Positions 1 through 7,798 of a DNA stretch of 10,386 nucleotides are shown in pieces. Every line of letters starts with the position of its first letter. The first letter of the stretch is position 1. The notes beneath the pieces were generated by a model. It was not told where the DNA came from. It worked only from the letters and a program-made list of their open reading frames with translations, and did not search any database. The position numbers and the translations under genes were made by a program. Origin of the DNA: Muribaculaceae bacterium (lineage in GTDB: Bacteria > Bacteroidota > Bacteroidia > Bacteroidales > Muribaculaceae); the NCBI GenBank assembly GCA_017545095.1, contig JAFYCU010000127.1, positions 1 to 10,386 on the forward strand, written 5' to 3'.

Positions 1-34
1 CCACCAAGATTACATTGTCGCTGTGTGGACATAC

Positions 35-65
35 TCCCCCTAACTCACTCTAACTTAGAGGGGGA
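35..65 (+). promoter_or_regulatory. GC-rich hairpin in the leader of the chain-length gene
   Basis: TCCCCCT (35-41) pairs perfectly with AGGGGGA (59-65), and two further A-T pairs can form inside after a two-base bulge, leaving a loop of about 11 nt. It lies about 50 nt before the start codon at 118. No run of T follows, so it is not a typical intrinsic terminator. It could be a leader hairpin acting in transcript stability or attenuation, or the end of an upstream transcript. I found no convincing TAnnTTTG promoter between it and the start codon. Confidence 0.35.
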
Positions 66-117
66 ACTATCGCTACAACTTGCAAAACTTGAATCAATAT
101 AATATCTGAAATTAATC

Positions 118-2037
118 ATGGACTCACCTACTCTTGACCTTCGGCGACAGCTGCGTGCCATGCAACGCGGCTGGTGGCTATATATGCTCGCTTTGGCTGT
201 GATGCTCGGGCTGGCAACCTATTATGCCTGTAACAAGCAGGACCAGTACAAAATCAAAGGCATGGTACTCATCGAAGACGAGAAAGAGAGCGCAGCCGGG
301 TTACGAGCGATGGGTGGCATGGCTCAGATGATGCGCTCGTTCTCGATTGGCGGCTTCTCGTCGAACGTCGATAACGAATGGCTGGTGATGACCTCGCACG
401 ATGTGCGTGAGCGCGCGGTGAAGGCTTTGGGCCTCAACCGCACCTATGTGTTGCGCACGGGCTGGCTCACCAAGCGACTTATGTATCACGACAGCCCGGT
501 GCTGGTGGATGCCCCCGACACCTATTTCGATGCCTTGCCTCGCTCGTGGCAGCTCAAAGTGCATCTACACGACGGCAAAGCCGATATCACCTCATCGGCA
601 GGACGGTTTGCCAGCAACTATTGGCAGGTGGACGGTGCCACACTGCCATGCACCGTCAAGACTCCATATGGCGCATTGCAGTTGCTCAAAACGAAGCATT
701 ACAATCCAGGTGCCGATGTTGACATGGTCGTGAATCTGGCCAGCAACAACGAGATGGCCACCTGGCTGCACAAGCAGGTGAGCATGGAGGTGACGAGCAA
801 AAAAGGCGATGCCATCACCCTCACCATCAAGGACAACCGCGAGCGAGGCCTCGACATCATCAATGCGCTGATTGCGGCTTATAACGAGAAACGCGCCGAC
901 CGCCGCAACGAAAAAGCGCAGGCCGAGGTCGACTTTGTGAACCAGCGGTTGGCAGCCTTGCAGCAGGAGTTGGCCGAGAGCGAGGGCCGCGTGACGCGGT
1001 TCAAGCAGCATGCTGGAGTCTCCAACCCCATGGTCGAGGCACAGGGATGGCTCAAGGTATCGACCGAGGCACAGGCCGAAGCCGCGCAAGCGCAGGCCGA
1101 ACTCACCGTGTATGAGATGATACTCAGCACACTGCGCGGCACCGACCGCAATGCCATGCTGCCCGCTTTCGAGGGTGTGAAAGACCCCGCCATCTCGCAG
1201 TACAACGAACTGGTGGCTCGCCGCAGCACGCTGTCGCAGTCGGCCACCGACGCCAATGCCGCCCTAGAGGCCATCGAGGCGCAAATCAAGCCCCTGCGCG
1301 AGAGCATCATCAAGCGAGCCGAGAAAAACATCGACGCCGCACGCGTCAAGCTCGACGCCATCTACGGGCAAGCCCGGCAGGCACAAGGGCGCTATAACCA
1401 GATGCCCGCTGCCGAACAGCAATACTACGACCTGCTGCGCGACCGGGAACTGAAGAACGACCTCTATGTGTTTCTGCTCGAAAAAAAGGAAAGCAGCCTG
1501 CTCAAACTGGGCAGCAAGGTCACACCGAGTTTCATCCTCGACAATGCCTACAGCACGGTCAAGCCCGACCTGACCAAGACCCTTATCGTGTTTGCCATCG
1601 CTCTGCTTCTCGCCCTAATTGGTCCCACCATATTGCTGCTCTGGTGGCAGCATCGTCGCGACCGGGTGGAACAACCATGCGACCTGCCCAGCGACTTGCA
1701 ACAGCAAACTTTCGTTCTTGGCGATGACAACGACTGGCTCAACATGATGTCCACCGCCATGAGTACACCCACTCCATCGATATTGATGCTGGGCGATGCC
1801 ACTGAGATGGCTGGCGAACAGTTACAGACCTGGCTCACACGCACAGGCAAACAGGCATCCTTGCAGCACCTCGGACAATGGCACGAGGCCGCCGCTCGCT
1901 ATCGTTTGGACGAAGCGGCACATAAGCGAGTTATCATTCTCGTGAAACCACGGCAGGTGACACGGAAAATGCTCCGCCAAGCGGTGGATGGCATTCCAAG
2001 CAAGGATTGCATCGTGGGCATTATCGACAACAATTAA
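118..2037 (+). CDS. Wzz/GumC-type polysaccharide chain-length determinant with pseudo-kinase-like C-terminus
   Basis: Inner-membrane co-polymerase expected to set chain length or assist export of a surface polysaccharide. It has the family's two-helix plan: a membrane segment at residues 19-38, a large periplasmic part with coiled coil at about 255-300 and 315-425, then a second membrane segment at 487-510. The Wzz N-terminal motif is visible (NEWLVMTSHDVRERAV, 86-101), as is the conserved stretch before the second helix (residues 430-455, LLRDRELKNDLYVFLLEKKE), with the usual proline-containing DNAYSTVKPD after it. The 639 aa length exceeds a plain Wzz because of about 125 cytoplasmic residues. 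These read like the fold of a bacterial tyrosine kinase (ILMLGDATEMAGEQ near 555, VIILVKPRQVTRKML at 605-619, IVGIIDNN at the end) but contain no GKS/T Walker A motif and no tyrosine tail. It lies 12 nt before a glycosyltransferase gene, which fits a capsule or exopolysaccharide locus. The start has no Shine-Dalgarno sequence, as is usual in Bacteroidetes. Confidence 0.88.
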   Translation: MDSPTLDLRRQLRAMQRGWWLYMLALAVMLGLATYYACNKQDQYKIKGMVLIEDEKESAAGLRAMGGMAQMMRSFSIGGFSSNVDNEWLVMTSHDVRERAVKALGLNRTYVLRTGWLTKRLMYHDSPVLVDAPDTYFDALPRSWQLKVHLHDGKADITSSAGRFASNYWQVDGATLPCTVKTPYGALQLLKTKHYNPGADVDMVVNLASNNEMATWLHKQVSMEVTSKKGDAITLTIKDNRERGLDIINALIAAYNEKRADRRNEKAQAEVDFVNQRLAALQQELAESEGRVTRFKQHAGVSNPMVEAQGWLKVSTEAQAEAAQAQAELTVYEMILSTLRGTDRNAMLPAFEGVKDPAISQYNELVARRSTLSQSATDANAALEAIEAQIKPLRESIIKRAEKNIDAARVKLDAIYGQARQAQGRYNQMPAAEQQYYDLLRDRELKNDLYVFLLEKKESSLLKLGSKVTPSFILDNAYSTVKPDLTKTLIVFAIALLLALIGPTILLLWWQHRRDRVEQPCDLPSDLQQQTFVLGDDNDWLNMMSTAMSTPTPSILMLGDATEMAGEQLQTWLTRTGKQASLQHLGQWHEAAARYRLDEAAHKRVIILVKPRQVTRKMLRQAVDGIPSKDCIVGIIDNN

Positions 2038-2049
2038 AGCCTGAATCCC

Positions 2050-3234
2050 ATGCGTATTCTCATCGCCAACAAGTTCTGGTATGCCCGTGGGGGCGACTGT
2101 GTGGTGGCCATGTGCACGGCCCGCCTGCTGCGGCGCATGGGGCATGAAGTGGCCGTGTTCACCATGGACTATCCGGAGAACGACCCCGACCAGCATGTGG
2201 CCGGAACGGCACCACGTGTCGACTTCGCAGGCTCGTGGGCTGGCAAGTGGCAATATCTGCGCCGCGTGATGGGGGGAGCCGGGGTGAAGCCAGCATTCCA
2301 GCAGGTGCTGCATGATTTCGACCCACAGGTGGTGCACCTGCACAACGTGCACTCCTACCTGTCGCCAGTAGTGGCCCAACTGGCGCATGAGCATGGATGC
2401 CGCGTGGTGTGGACCATGCACGACTACAAACTGCTGTGCCCCACCTACTCATGTCTGCGCAACGGGCAACCCTGCTACGACTGCGTGAAACATCCGCTCG
2501 AAGTGGTGAACCACCGATGCATGAAACGCTCGTTGCCCGCGAGCATAGCTGCACTCATTGAGCACACCCAGTGGAACATCAACCGGCTCCAGCAATGGGT
2601 GGATGCATTCATATGCCCCAGCCAGTTCATGGCGCAAAAGCTTCGCGAAGCCGATATACCCGAAGATAAAATTGCTGTTTTGCACAATTTTATGCCCTCG
2701 GAGCGCATCGGCAACTCGCCCATATCGATAGGGCGTGCCCACTATTGCTGCTACGTGGGGCGGCTGTCGGAGGAGAAAGGGGTCGCTACCCTGATAGAGG
2801 CAGCTGCAAAGCTGCCATTCACCATCAAGATTGCTGGCGATGGACCACTGGGCGAAGAGCTACACAACCGTTCAGCCCATTGCCCCAATGTGGAGTGGCT
2901 GGGACGTGTGGACGCCACTCAGGTAGATACCTTGTTGCGCCTGTCACGGTTCATGGTCATGCCCAGCGAGTGCTGGGAGGTATTCAGCTTGAGCGCAGTA
3001 GAGTCGTTGTGCGCCGGCACGCCCGTTGTGGGCACACGCATGGGCGGCATTCCAGAACTCATTGATGACACTTGTGGGTTGCTCGTGCCACCCAGCGACC
3101 CTGATGCCCTTGCCACCGCCATGCAGCAAGTCTGGGACGCTCGGTGGGATTATGCCGCCATCGCTCGCCATGCTGCCACACGTTTCGACGAGCAACAGCA
3201 CTACCGCGCCCTGATGGCGGTGTATGGCTCGTAG
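2050..3234 (+). CDS. GT-B glycosyltransferase, family 4
   Basis: Cytoplasmic retaining glycosyltransferase expected to add one sugar from a nucleotide-sugar donor to a lipid-linked glycan. The N-terminal Rossmann domain opens with RILIANKFWYARGGDC (residues 2-17) and carries VVHLHNVHSY (94-103) and TMHDYKLLCP (122-131). The C-terminal donor domain has YVGRLSEEKGV (235-245), IAGDGPLGEEL (261-271), the EX7E pair E310/E318 and the GGIPELI loop (332-338). The 394 aa length is normal for GT4. A cysteine-rich stretch (C130, C135, C142, C145, C157) follows HDY; such clusters occur in a GT4 subgroup and could bind metal, but that is inference. Its start lies 12 nt after the chain-length gene's stop, so the two are probably co-transcribed. 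Donor and acceptor cannot be read from the sequence. Confidence 0.9.
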   Translation: MRILIANKFWYARGGDCVVAMCTARLLRRMGHEVAVFTMDYPENDPDQHVAGTAPRVDFAGSWAGKWQYLRRVMGGAGVKPAFQQVLHDFDPQVVHLHNVHSYLSPVVAQLAHEHGCRVVWTMHDYKLLCPTYSCLRNGQPCYDCVKHPLEVVNHRCMKRSLPASIAALIEHTQWNINRLQQWVDAFICPSQFMAQKLREADIPEDKIAVLHNFMPSERIGNSPISIGRAHYCCYVGRLSEEKGVATLIEAAAKLPFTIKIAGDGPLGEELHNRSAHCPNVEWLGRVDATQVDTLLRLSRFMVMPSECWEVFSLSAVESLCAGTPVVGTRMGGIPELIDDTCGLLVPPSDPDALATAMQQVWDARWDYAAIARHAATRFDEQQHYRALMAVYGS

Positions 3235-3260
3235 TTCAAAAAAAAAATGCGCATTACACA

Positions 3261-3290
3261 TTGTGCATTGGGCATTATTTTGTAACTTTG
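3261..3290 (+). promoter_or_regulatory. Bacteroidetes-type promoter for the nrnA-like operon
   Basis: TAACTTTG (3283-3290) fits the Bacteroidetes -7 consensus TAnnTTTG exactly, and a TTG at 3261-3263 sits 19 nt upstream, in the usual -33 position. Transcription should begin near 3297, giving a leader of only about 13 nt before the ATG at 3310. The upstream half overlaps an imperfect inverted repeat (3246-3253 with 3262-3269, one G-T pair) and three copies of GCATT (3251, 3265, 3272). A repressor site is possible but unproven. Confidence 0.68.
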
Positions 3291-3309
3291 TCGATTAAAT
3301 GCAGGTGTA

Positions 3310-4359
3310 ATGATACAGCCCATCATCGATGAACAAATAATTGAGCGTTTGCGCTGTTATATCAACAGTGCTAAGAATGTGGTGATTACATGCCATCTGT
3401 CGCCCGATGGTGATGCCATTGGGAGTTCGTTGGCACTGTGTCACGTGCTTCATCGCCTGGGGAAGAACGCCATGGTGGTCACCCCCGACATGGTGCCCCG
3501 TGCGCTGAATTTCCTGCCCTCGATGCGCGATGTGGTGGTGTTCACCAAGCACGAGCAGCGTGCGCGCCACATCGTGGAGCAGGCACAACTGGTGTTCTGC
3601 CTCGACTTCAACAGCATGCATCGCATCGACAAGCTGGGCGAGCTGATTTTGCAACAGCGCGCGCCACGCATCCTGCTCGACCACCATCTGAATCCCGAGC
3701 CGATGTTCGACCTGGAGCTGTCGTTCCCGGCATTGTCGTCGACCTGCGAACTGGTGTACCGCGTGCTGCTGCAGTTGCGCATGCTCAACCTCATCGACCA
3801 CCATGCCGCCCAGTGCCTGTATGTGGGCATGATGACCGACACGGGCAACTTCACCTACAGCTGCGAGAATCCCGAACTATATGAAATCCAGGCCTCGCTC
3901 ATGCGCCGCCGCATCAACAAGCAATGGCTCTTCAACATGGCCATGAACACCTTCAGTGCCGACAGCGTGCGCCTGCAAGGGTTTGCCTTGAGCGAGAAGC
4001 TGGAGCTGTTCCCCGAACAGAAAGCGGCATTGATCACCCTCACGCTCGACGACCTGAAACGATTCAACTACCGCAAGGGCGACACCGAGGGGCTGGTGAA
4101 CAAGCCGCTGGCCATCCCCGAGGTGCAATGGGTGGTGTTTTTCCGCCAGGAGGAGGACGAATACATCAAGGTGTCGTGCCGTTCGCAGGGCGACTTCTCG
4201 GTCAACGACATCTGCCAGCAATACTTCAACGGCGGCGGCCACCTGAATGCCGCCGGCGGCGAATTTTATGGAACCATGGAGCAAGCGGTGCAAGTGTTTC
4301 ACCAAATCCTTGACCAACTGCCCCCCCAACAAGACGAAAACGAATCAAAACAACAATGA
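3310..4359 (+). CDS. nrnA: DHH/DHHA1 phosphoesterase, NrnA-like oligoribonuclease / pAp phosphatase
   Basis: Cytoplasmic metal-dependent phosphoesterase. Family members degrade very short RNAs (nanoRNase) and dephosphorylate pAp; some relatives cleave cyclic-dinucleotide products instead, so the exact substrate is inferred. Motif order is canonical: the first metal-binding motif HLSPDGDAIGS (H29, D33, D35), DFN at 99-101, DHH at 124-126, the fourth aspartate in MMTDTGNF (D177), then the DHHA1 substrate-binding signature GGGHLNAAGG (308-317). The 349 aa length is typical, with a short Gln-rich tail. It starts 19 nt after a good promoter. Its TGA overlaps the next gene's ATG by 4 nt (ATGA), suggesting translational coupling in an operon with the lipoprotein and glmM. 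Confidence 0.9.
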   Translation: MIQPIIDEQIIERLRCYINSAKNVVITCHLSPDGDAIGSSLALCHVLHRLGKNAMVVTPDMVPRALNFLPSMRDVVVFTKHEQRARHIVEQAQLVFCLDFNSMHRIDKLGELILQQRAPRILLDHHLNPEPMFDLELSFPALSSTCELVYRVLLQLRMLNLIDHHAAQCLYVGMMTDTGNFTYSCENPELYEIQASLMRRRINKQWLFNMAMNTFSADSVRLQGFALSEKLELFPEQKAALITLTLDDLKRFNYRKGDTEGLVNKPLAIPEVQWVVFFRQEEDEYIKVSCRSQGDFSVNDICQQYFNGGGHLNAAGGEFYGTMEQAVQVFHQILDQLPPQQDENESKQQ

Positions 4360-4937
4360 ATATCAACCACTTCATCTCCATCGCCGCCACGGCAGCAGCC
4401 ATGCTGCTGCTCGCATCGTGCAACAGCGGCGAAAGCTACAGCGACCGTCTGAACACGGAACGCAACTCGTGCAACGCCTATCTGTCGAATTTCCGCGTGG
4501 TGAACGACATCCCCGCCGACACCGTGTTTGAGACCGGCAAAGACGCGCCGTTCTACCGCATTAACCCCGACGGGCAAGTGTATATGCAGGTCATCCACGC
4601 CGGCGACCGCGTGAACGACCGTGCCCGCAACGGCGAGGCCATCTATTTCCGTTTCACACGCAGCGACCTCAACCACTGGCATTCCACAGGCTTGCTTGAT
4701 GCCTACCAGTCGAACGAAGACGACCTTTCGGCAACACCCACCTATTTCAATTACAAGAACTTCACACTGCCCACGTCGTCGCAGTGGGGCTACGGCATCC
4801 AACTCCCGCTGGAGTTTATCGGCGTGGAAGGCAGCGAGGTGAACCTGGTGATCAAGTCGAACTTTGGCTTCACGAGCGAGATTTCCTATGTGATGCCATA
4901 TCTGTTCCATGTGCGTTATTTCCATAGTAGGATATAG
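4356..4937 (+). CDS. DUF4827-like lipoprotein with possible FKBP-type fold
   Basis: Probable lipoprotein of 193 aa: a hydrophobic signal peptide ends in the lipobox LASC, making C22 the lipidated residue, followed by NSGESYSD. The mature part resembles the Bacteroidales DUF4827 family. I infer an FKBP-like fold: HAGDRVNDRARNGEAIYFRF (residues 80-99) resembles the start of the FKBP sheet, while GYGIQLPLEFIGVEGSEVNL and the later residues SNFGFTS and PYLFHVRYF (145-190) follow the order of the FKBP segment that ends in the terminal strand. Whether it has peptidyl-prolyl isomerase activity cannot be judged, and several usual active-site aromatics are not obvious. It overlaps the nrnA-like gene by 4 nt and precedes glmM by 46 nt. 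I recall this position between these partners from other Bacteroidales, but the link in function is unknown. Confidence 0.75.
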   Translation: MNINHFISIAATAAAMLLLASCNSGESYSDRLNTERNSCNAYLSNFRVVNDIPADTVFETGKDAPFYRINPDGQVYMQVIHAGDRVNDRARNGEAIYFRFTRSDLNHWHSTGLLDAYQSNEDDLSATPTYFNYKNFTLPTSSQWGYGIQLPLEFIGVEGSEVNLVIKSNFGFTSEISYVMPYLFHVRYFHSRI

Positions 4938-4983
4938 TGGAGCCTCACAGCAAGTGGTCTCCTACCCCCAACACCTCAATATT

Positions 4984-6369
4984 ATGTCACTGATTAAATC
5001 TATTTCCGGCATTCGCGGCACCATAGGCGGCCGCACCGGCGACGGTCTGTCGCCCCTCGACATCGTTAAATTCACCTCGGCCTACGCCACCTTTATCCGC
5101 CGCACCACCACGCGCACGAGCAACGTGATTGTGGTGGGCCGCGATGCACGTCTGTCGGGACGCATGGTGCTCAACATCGTCACGGGCACGCTTACGGGCA
5201 TGGGCTTTGATGTGGTGAACATCGGTCTGGCCACCACCCCCACCACCGAGCTTGCCGTGGTGGGCGAGCAGGCCTGCGGCGGCATCATCATCACCGCCTC
5301 GCACAACCCCAAGCAGTGGAATGCCCTCAAACTGCTCAACGAGCAAGGCGAGTTTCTCAACGACGAGCAAGGCAAGGAAGTGCTGCGCATTGCCGAGGCC
5401 GAAGACTTCGACTATGCCGATGTGGACCACCTGGGACGTGAACAAAAGAACTACACCTATCTGCGCCGCCACATCGATGCCGTGCTCGGCCTCGACCTGG
5501 TGGATGCGGAAGCCATCCGCAAGGCGGGCTTCACGGTGGCTGTGGATGCCGTGAACTCGGTGGGCGGCGTGGCCATTCCTAAGCTGCTCGAAGCCCTTGG
5601 CGTGAAGAAAGTGATACCTCTGTTCTGCGAGCCCACGGGTCACTTCGGCCACACGCCCGAGCCCATTCCCGAAAACCTTACCGCCATCAGCAACCTGATG
5701 CGCGAGGGCAAAGCCGACGTGGGCTTTGTGGTCGACCCCGATGTGGACCGACTGGCCATTGTGATGGAGAACGGCGAGTTCTTCGTCGAGGAATACACCC
5801 TGGTGGCTGTGGCCGACTATGTGCTCAGCCACACCCCCGGGGCCACGGTGAGCAACCTAAGCTCATCGCGCGCCCTTCGCGACGTGACCGAGAAGCACGG
5901 CTGCACCTACACGGCAGCCGCCGTGGGCGAGGTGAACGTCACCACCGAGATGCGCCGCACGGGGGCCGTGATTGGCGGCGAGGGCAACGGCGGGGTCATC
6001 TACCCCGCCCTGCACTACGGCCGCGATGCGCTGGTGGGCGTGGCTCTGTTCCTCACCTTGCTGGCCAAAAGCGGCATGAAGGTGAGCGAACTCAAAAAGA
6101 CCTACCCGCAATATGCCATTGCCAAGACCAAGCTGCAACTCACCCCGCAGATGGATGTGGATGCCATTCTCAAGGCCGTGGAGCAACACTATGCCGGCGA
6201 ACAGCTCACCACCATCGACGGTGTGAAGATTGATTTCGCCGACGGCTGGGCACACCTGCGCAAAAGCAACACTGAACCCATCATCCGCATCTACAGCGAA
6301 GCCCACACCATGGAGCAAGCCGTGGAACTTGGCGAGAATGTGAAACGCATCGTGGAAAAACTTATTTAG
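4984..6369 (+). CDS. glmM: Phosphoglucosamine mutase (alpha-D-phosphohexomutase family)
   Basis: Interconverts glucosamine-6-phosphate and glucosamine-1-phosphate on the way to UDP-GlcNAc, which feeds peptidoglycan and lipid A. All four phosphohexomutase signatures are present: the phosphoserine loop TASHNP (S106), the metal loop DPDVDR (D251, D253, D255), the sugar-specificity loop GGEGNGGV (331-338) and the phosphate-binding loop RKSNTEP (426-432). The SNTEP form and GEGNGG loop put it nearer the archaeal/Bacteroidetes-type phosphoglucosamine mutases than E. coli GlmM, which has SGTEP; a phosphomannomutase or phosphoglucomutase role is therefore not fully excluded. The start at 4984 gives MSLIKSISGIRG, the normal N-terminus of the family, and 461 aa. 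The frame stays open 25 codons further up, to an ATG at 4909, but that extension overlaps the lipoprotein gene and has no family similarity. Confidence 0.92.
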   Translation: MSLIKSISGIRGTIGGRTGDGLSPLDIVKFTSAYATFIRRTTTRTSNVIVVGRDARLSGRMVLNIVTGTLTGMGFDVVNIGLATTPTTELAVVGEQACGGIIITASHNPKQWNALKLLNEQGEFLNDEQGKEVLRIAEAEDFDYADVDHLGREQKNYTYLRRHIDAVLGLDLVDAEAIRKAGFTVAVDAVNSVGGVAIPKLLEALGVKKVIPLFCEPTGHFGHTPEPIPENLTAISNLMREGKADVGFVVDPDVDRLAIVMENGEFFVEEYTLVAVADYVLSHTPGATVSNLSSSRALRDVTEKHGCTYTAAAVGEVNVTTEMRRTGAVIGGEGNGGVIYPALHYGRDALVGVALFLTLLAKSGMKVSELKKTYPQYAIAKTKLQLTPQMDVDAILKAVEQHYAGEQLTTIDGVKIDFADGWAHLRKSNTEPIIRIYSEAHTMEQAVELGENVKRIVEKLI

Positions 6370-6571
6370 CACATTTAAGACATAAGAACACAAGCCTTTG
6401 ACTGCGGTTGACATAAGAACATAAGCAAGACGATGAGGATAAAGTGATGATGCATCAAGTAATATTTTAGCGCAAACACACTAATTCCCAACAGCTTATA
6501 CTTGTATTTATGTTTTAATACGGTCGAATATTTCAGCAAGTTGTTTTTAACGATTACTTAGCCACATCATC
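6370..6571 (+). other. AT-rich intergenic stretch with a 16-nt direct repeat
   Basis: This 202-nt gap separates glmM from the NlpC/P60 gene. GACATAAGAACACAAG (6379-6394) recurs with one change at 6410-6425, 31 nt apart. I see no hairpin with a T-run after glmM and no clear TAnnTTTG promoter; the closest are one-mismatch matches, TATTTATG at 6505 and TATTTTAG at 6463, neither with a well-spaced TTG. A separate promoter for the downstream gene is likely from the distance and base composition but is not identified. Confidence 0.5.
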
Positions 6572-7693
6572 ATGAAAAGAATCATCCTCGTTGCCATCGC
6601 GCTGGTGCTCACCCTGGCGGCCATGGCACAGACTCCCGAACAGTTGCTCGGCCAGCTCAAGCAACGCGTAGCCCCCGACAAGCGCACCGCGCTGTGGGAT
6701 GTGAAAGCCAGTCGCAAAAGCGGTGTCACCACCCTCACGGGCACTGTGAGCAGCAGCCAGCTCAAAGCGGAGCTTGACAAGGCTTTTGCCGGCCAGAATG
6801 TGAAAAACAACGTTGTTGTCCTCGAGCAGAGCCAACCGACCGGTAAGCGCTGGGCACTGGTGAAACTCGCGGTGGCCTCGCTGCGCTGCGAGGGCAAGCA
6901 CAGTGCCGAGATGGCCACGCAAGCCGTGATGGGCACTCCCGTGAAGGTGCTTGACAACGATAGCGACTGGTATCGCGTGCAGCTGCCCGACGACTACATT
7001 GCGTGGATACCCGAGAGTTCGCTCACCTTCCGCAGCGAGGCTCAGATGCAGCAGTGGCGGCAGGCGCATCGGTGCATCGTCACCGTGTATGACACCCGCA
7101 TGGTCACCAAGCCCCACGGCGACGACACCGTGAGCGACCTGGTGCTGAGCGGCATTGCCGAGTATCGTGCCGAGCGCGATGGATGGGTGCAGCTGTGCAC
7201 CCCCGATGGCCGCACAGGATGGGTGGAAAGCAGTGCGATTGCCGACCTGGCTCAGTGGAAGAAGCAGCCCATGGACTTGGCCCTCATCGAGCGCACCGCA
7301 CGGCGCATGCTGGGCAGCGGCTACCTGTGGGGCGGCACGTCGACGAAAGTGACCGACTGCTCGGGGCTAATGAAAATCAGCTATCTGGCCAACGGCATCA
7401 TCTTGCAACGCGATGCCTCGCAACAAGCCCTCACCGGCCAAAAAATCGGCGACTGGCACCAGTGCACCCTCGGCGACCTTCTGTTCTTCGGCAACAGCAA
7501 GACGGGGCGCGTGACCCATGTGGGCATGTATCTGCGCGACGGCAAATACATCCATTGCTCCGGCCAGGTGAAAATCAACAGCCTCGACCCGTCGGCTCCC
7601 GACTACCTCTACTCGCCGCTGTCAATCAGCCGCATTCAGGGCCAGATAGGCACACGCGGCATCACCACCGTGGCCGCTCACCCCTGGTATTGA
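6572..7693 (+). CDS. Secreted NlpC/P60 peptidoglycan endopeptidase with two SH3-like modules and BON-like N-terminus
   Basis: Probably a periplasmic gamma-D-Glu-diamino-acid endopeptidase (YkfC-like) that cuts peptidoglycan stem peptides in turnover or recycling. A signal peptide (residues 1-19) ends AMA before Q20. Residues about 25-85 resemble a BON domain (DVKASRKSGVTTLTGTVSSS). Two SH3b-like modules follow at about 95-152 (SDWYRVQLPDDYIAWIP) and 168-225 (RDGWVQLCTPDGRTGWV). The catalytic domain covers about 235-360, with C263 in TDCSGLMK, H316 in VTHVGMY and H328 in YIHCSG, the expected Cys-His-His triad, plus GYLWGGTS (250-257) and LGDLLFF (300-306). The 373 aa length suits the Bacteroidales two-SH3 NlpC/P60 proteins. 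The start ATGAAAAGA gives a normal signal peptide. It appears to stand alone, converging on the FadL-like gene across a repeat cluster. Confidence 0.88.
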   Translation: MKRIILVAIALVLTLAAMAQTPEQLLGQLKQRVAPDKRTALWDVKASRKSGVTTLTGTVSSSQLKAELDKAFAGQNVKNNVVVLEQSQPTGKRWALVKLAVASLRCEGKHSAEMATQAVMGTPVKVLDNDSDWYRVQLPDDYIAWIPESSLTFRSEAQMQQWRQAHRCIVTVYDTRMVTKPHGDDTVSDLVLSGIAEYRAERDGWVQLCTPDGRTGWVESSAIADLAQWKKQPMDLALIERTARRMLGSGYLWGGTSTKVTDCSGLMKISYLANGIILQRDASQQALTGQKIGDWHQCTLGDLLFFGNSKTGRVTHVGMYLRDGKYIHCSGQVKINSLDPSAPDYLYSPLSISRIQGQIGTRGITTVAAHPWY

Positions 7694-7723
7694 GCAGCGA
7701 GCCGAGACACCAACAAAAAAGCC

Positions 7724-7777
7724 AAGGCCTCTAAGGAGCCTAAGTGGAATCAATCACTTAGCGTCCTTAGAGGTCTT
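7724..7777. terminator. Long imperfect hairpin, likely bidirectional terminator
   Basis: Two 23-nt arms (7724-7746 and 7755-7777) pair except for one G-T wobble and a 2x2 internal loop, around an 8-nt loop GAATCAAT. It begins 31 nt after the stop of the NlpC/P60 gene. On the minus strand the stem is followed by GGC and six T (A-run at 7715-7720), a classic intrinsic-terminator tail; on the plus strand only a weak TCTTGTT follows. It can therefore end minus-strand read-through and perhaps also the NlpC/P60 transcript. The stem is longer than most terminators. Confidence 0.7.
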
Positions 7778-7798
7778 GTTACATCCCAATATGCCCAT

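Noticed and set aside
4909..4983. A 25-codon N-terminal extension of GlmM
   Set aside because: It overlaps the end of the lipoprotein gene and has no family similarity; the ATG at 4984 gives the normal phosphohexomutase N-terminus.
4987..5832. Long minus-strand open frame opposite glmM
   Set aside because: It is a shadow of the GC-rich codon pattern of glmM, with a His/Val/Gly-rich translation and no motifs.
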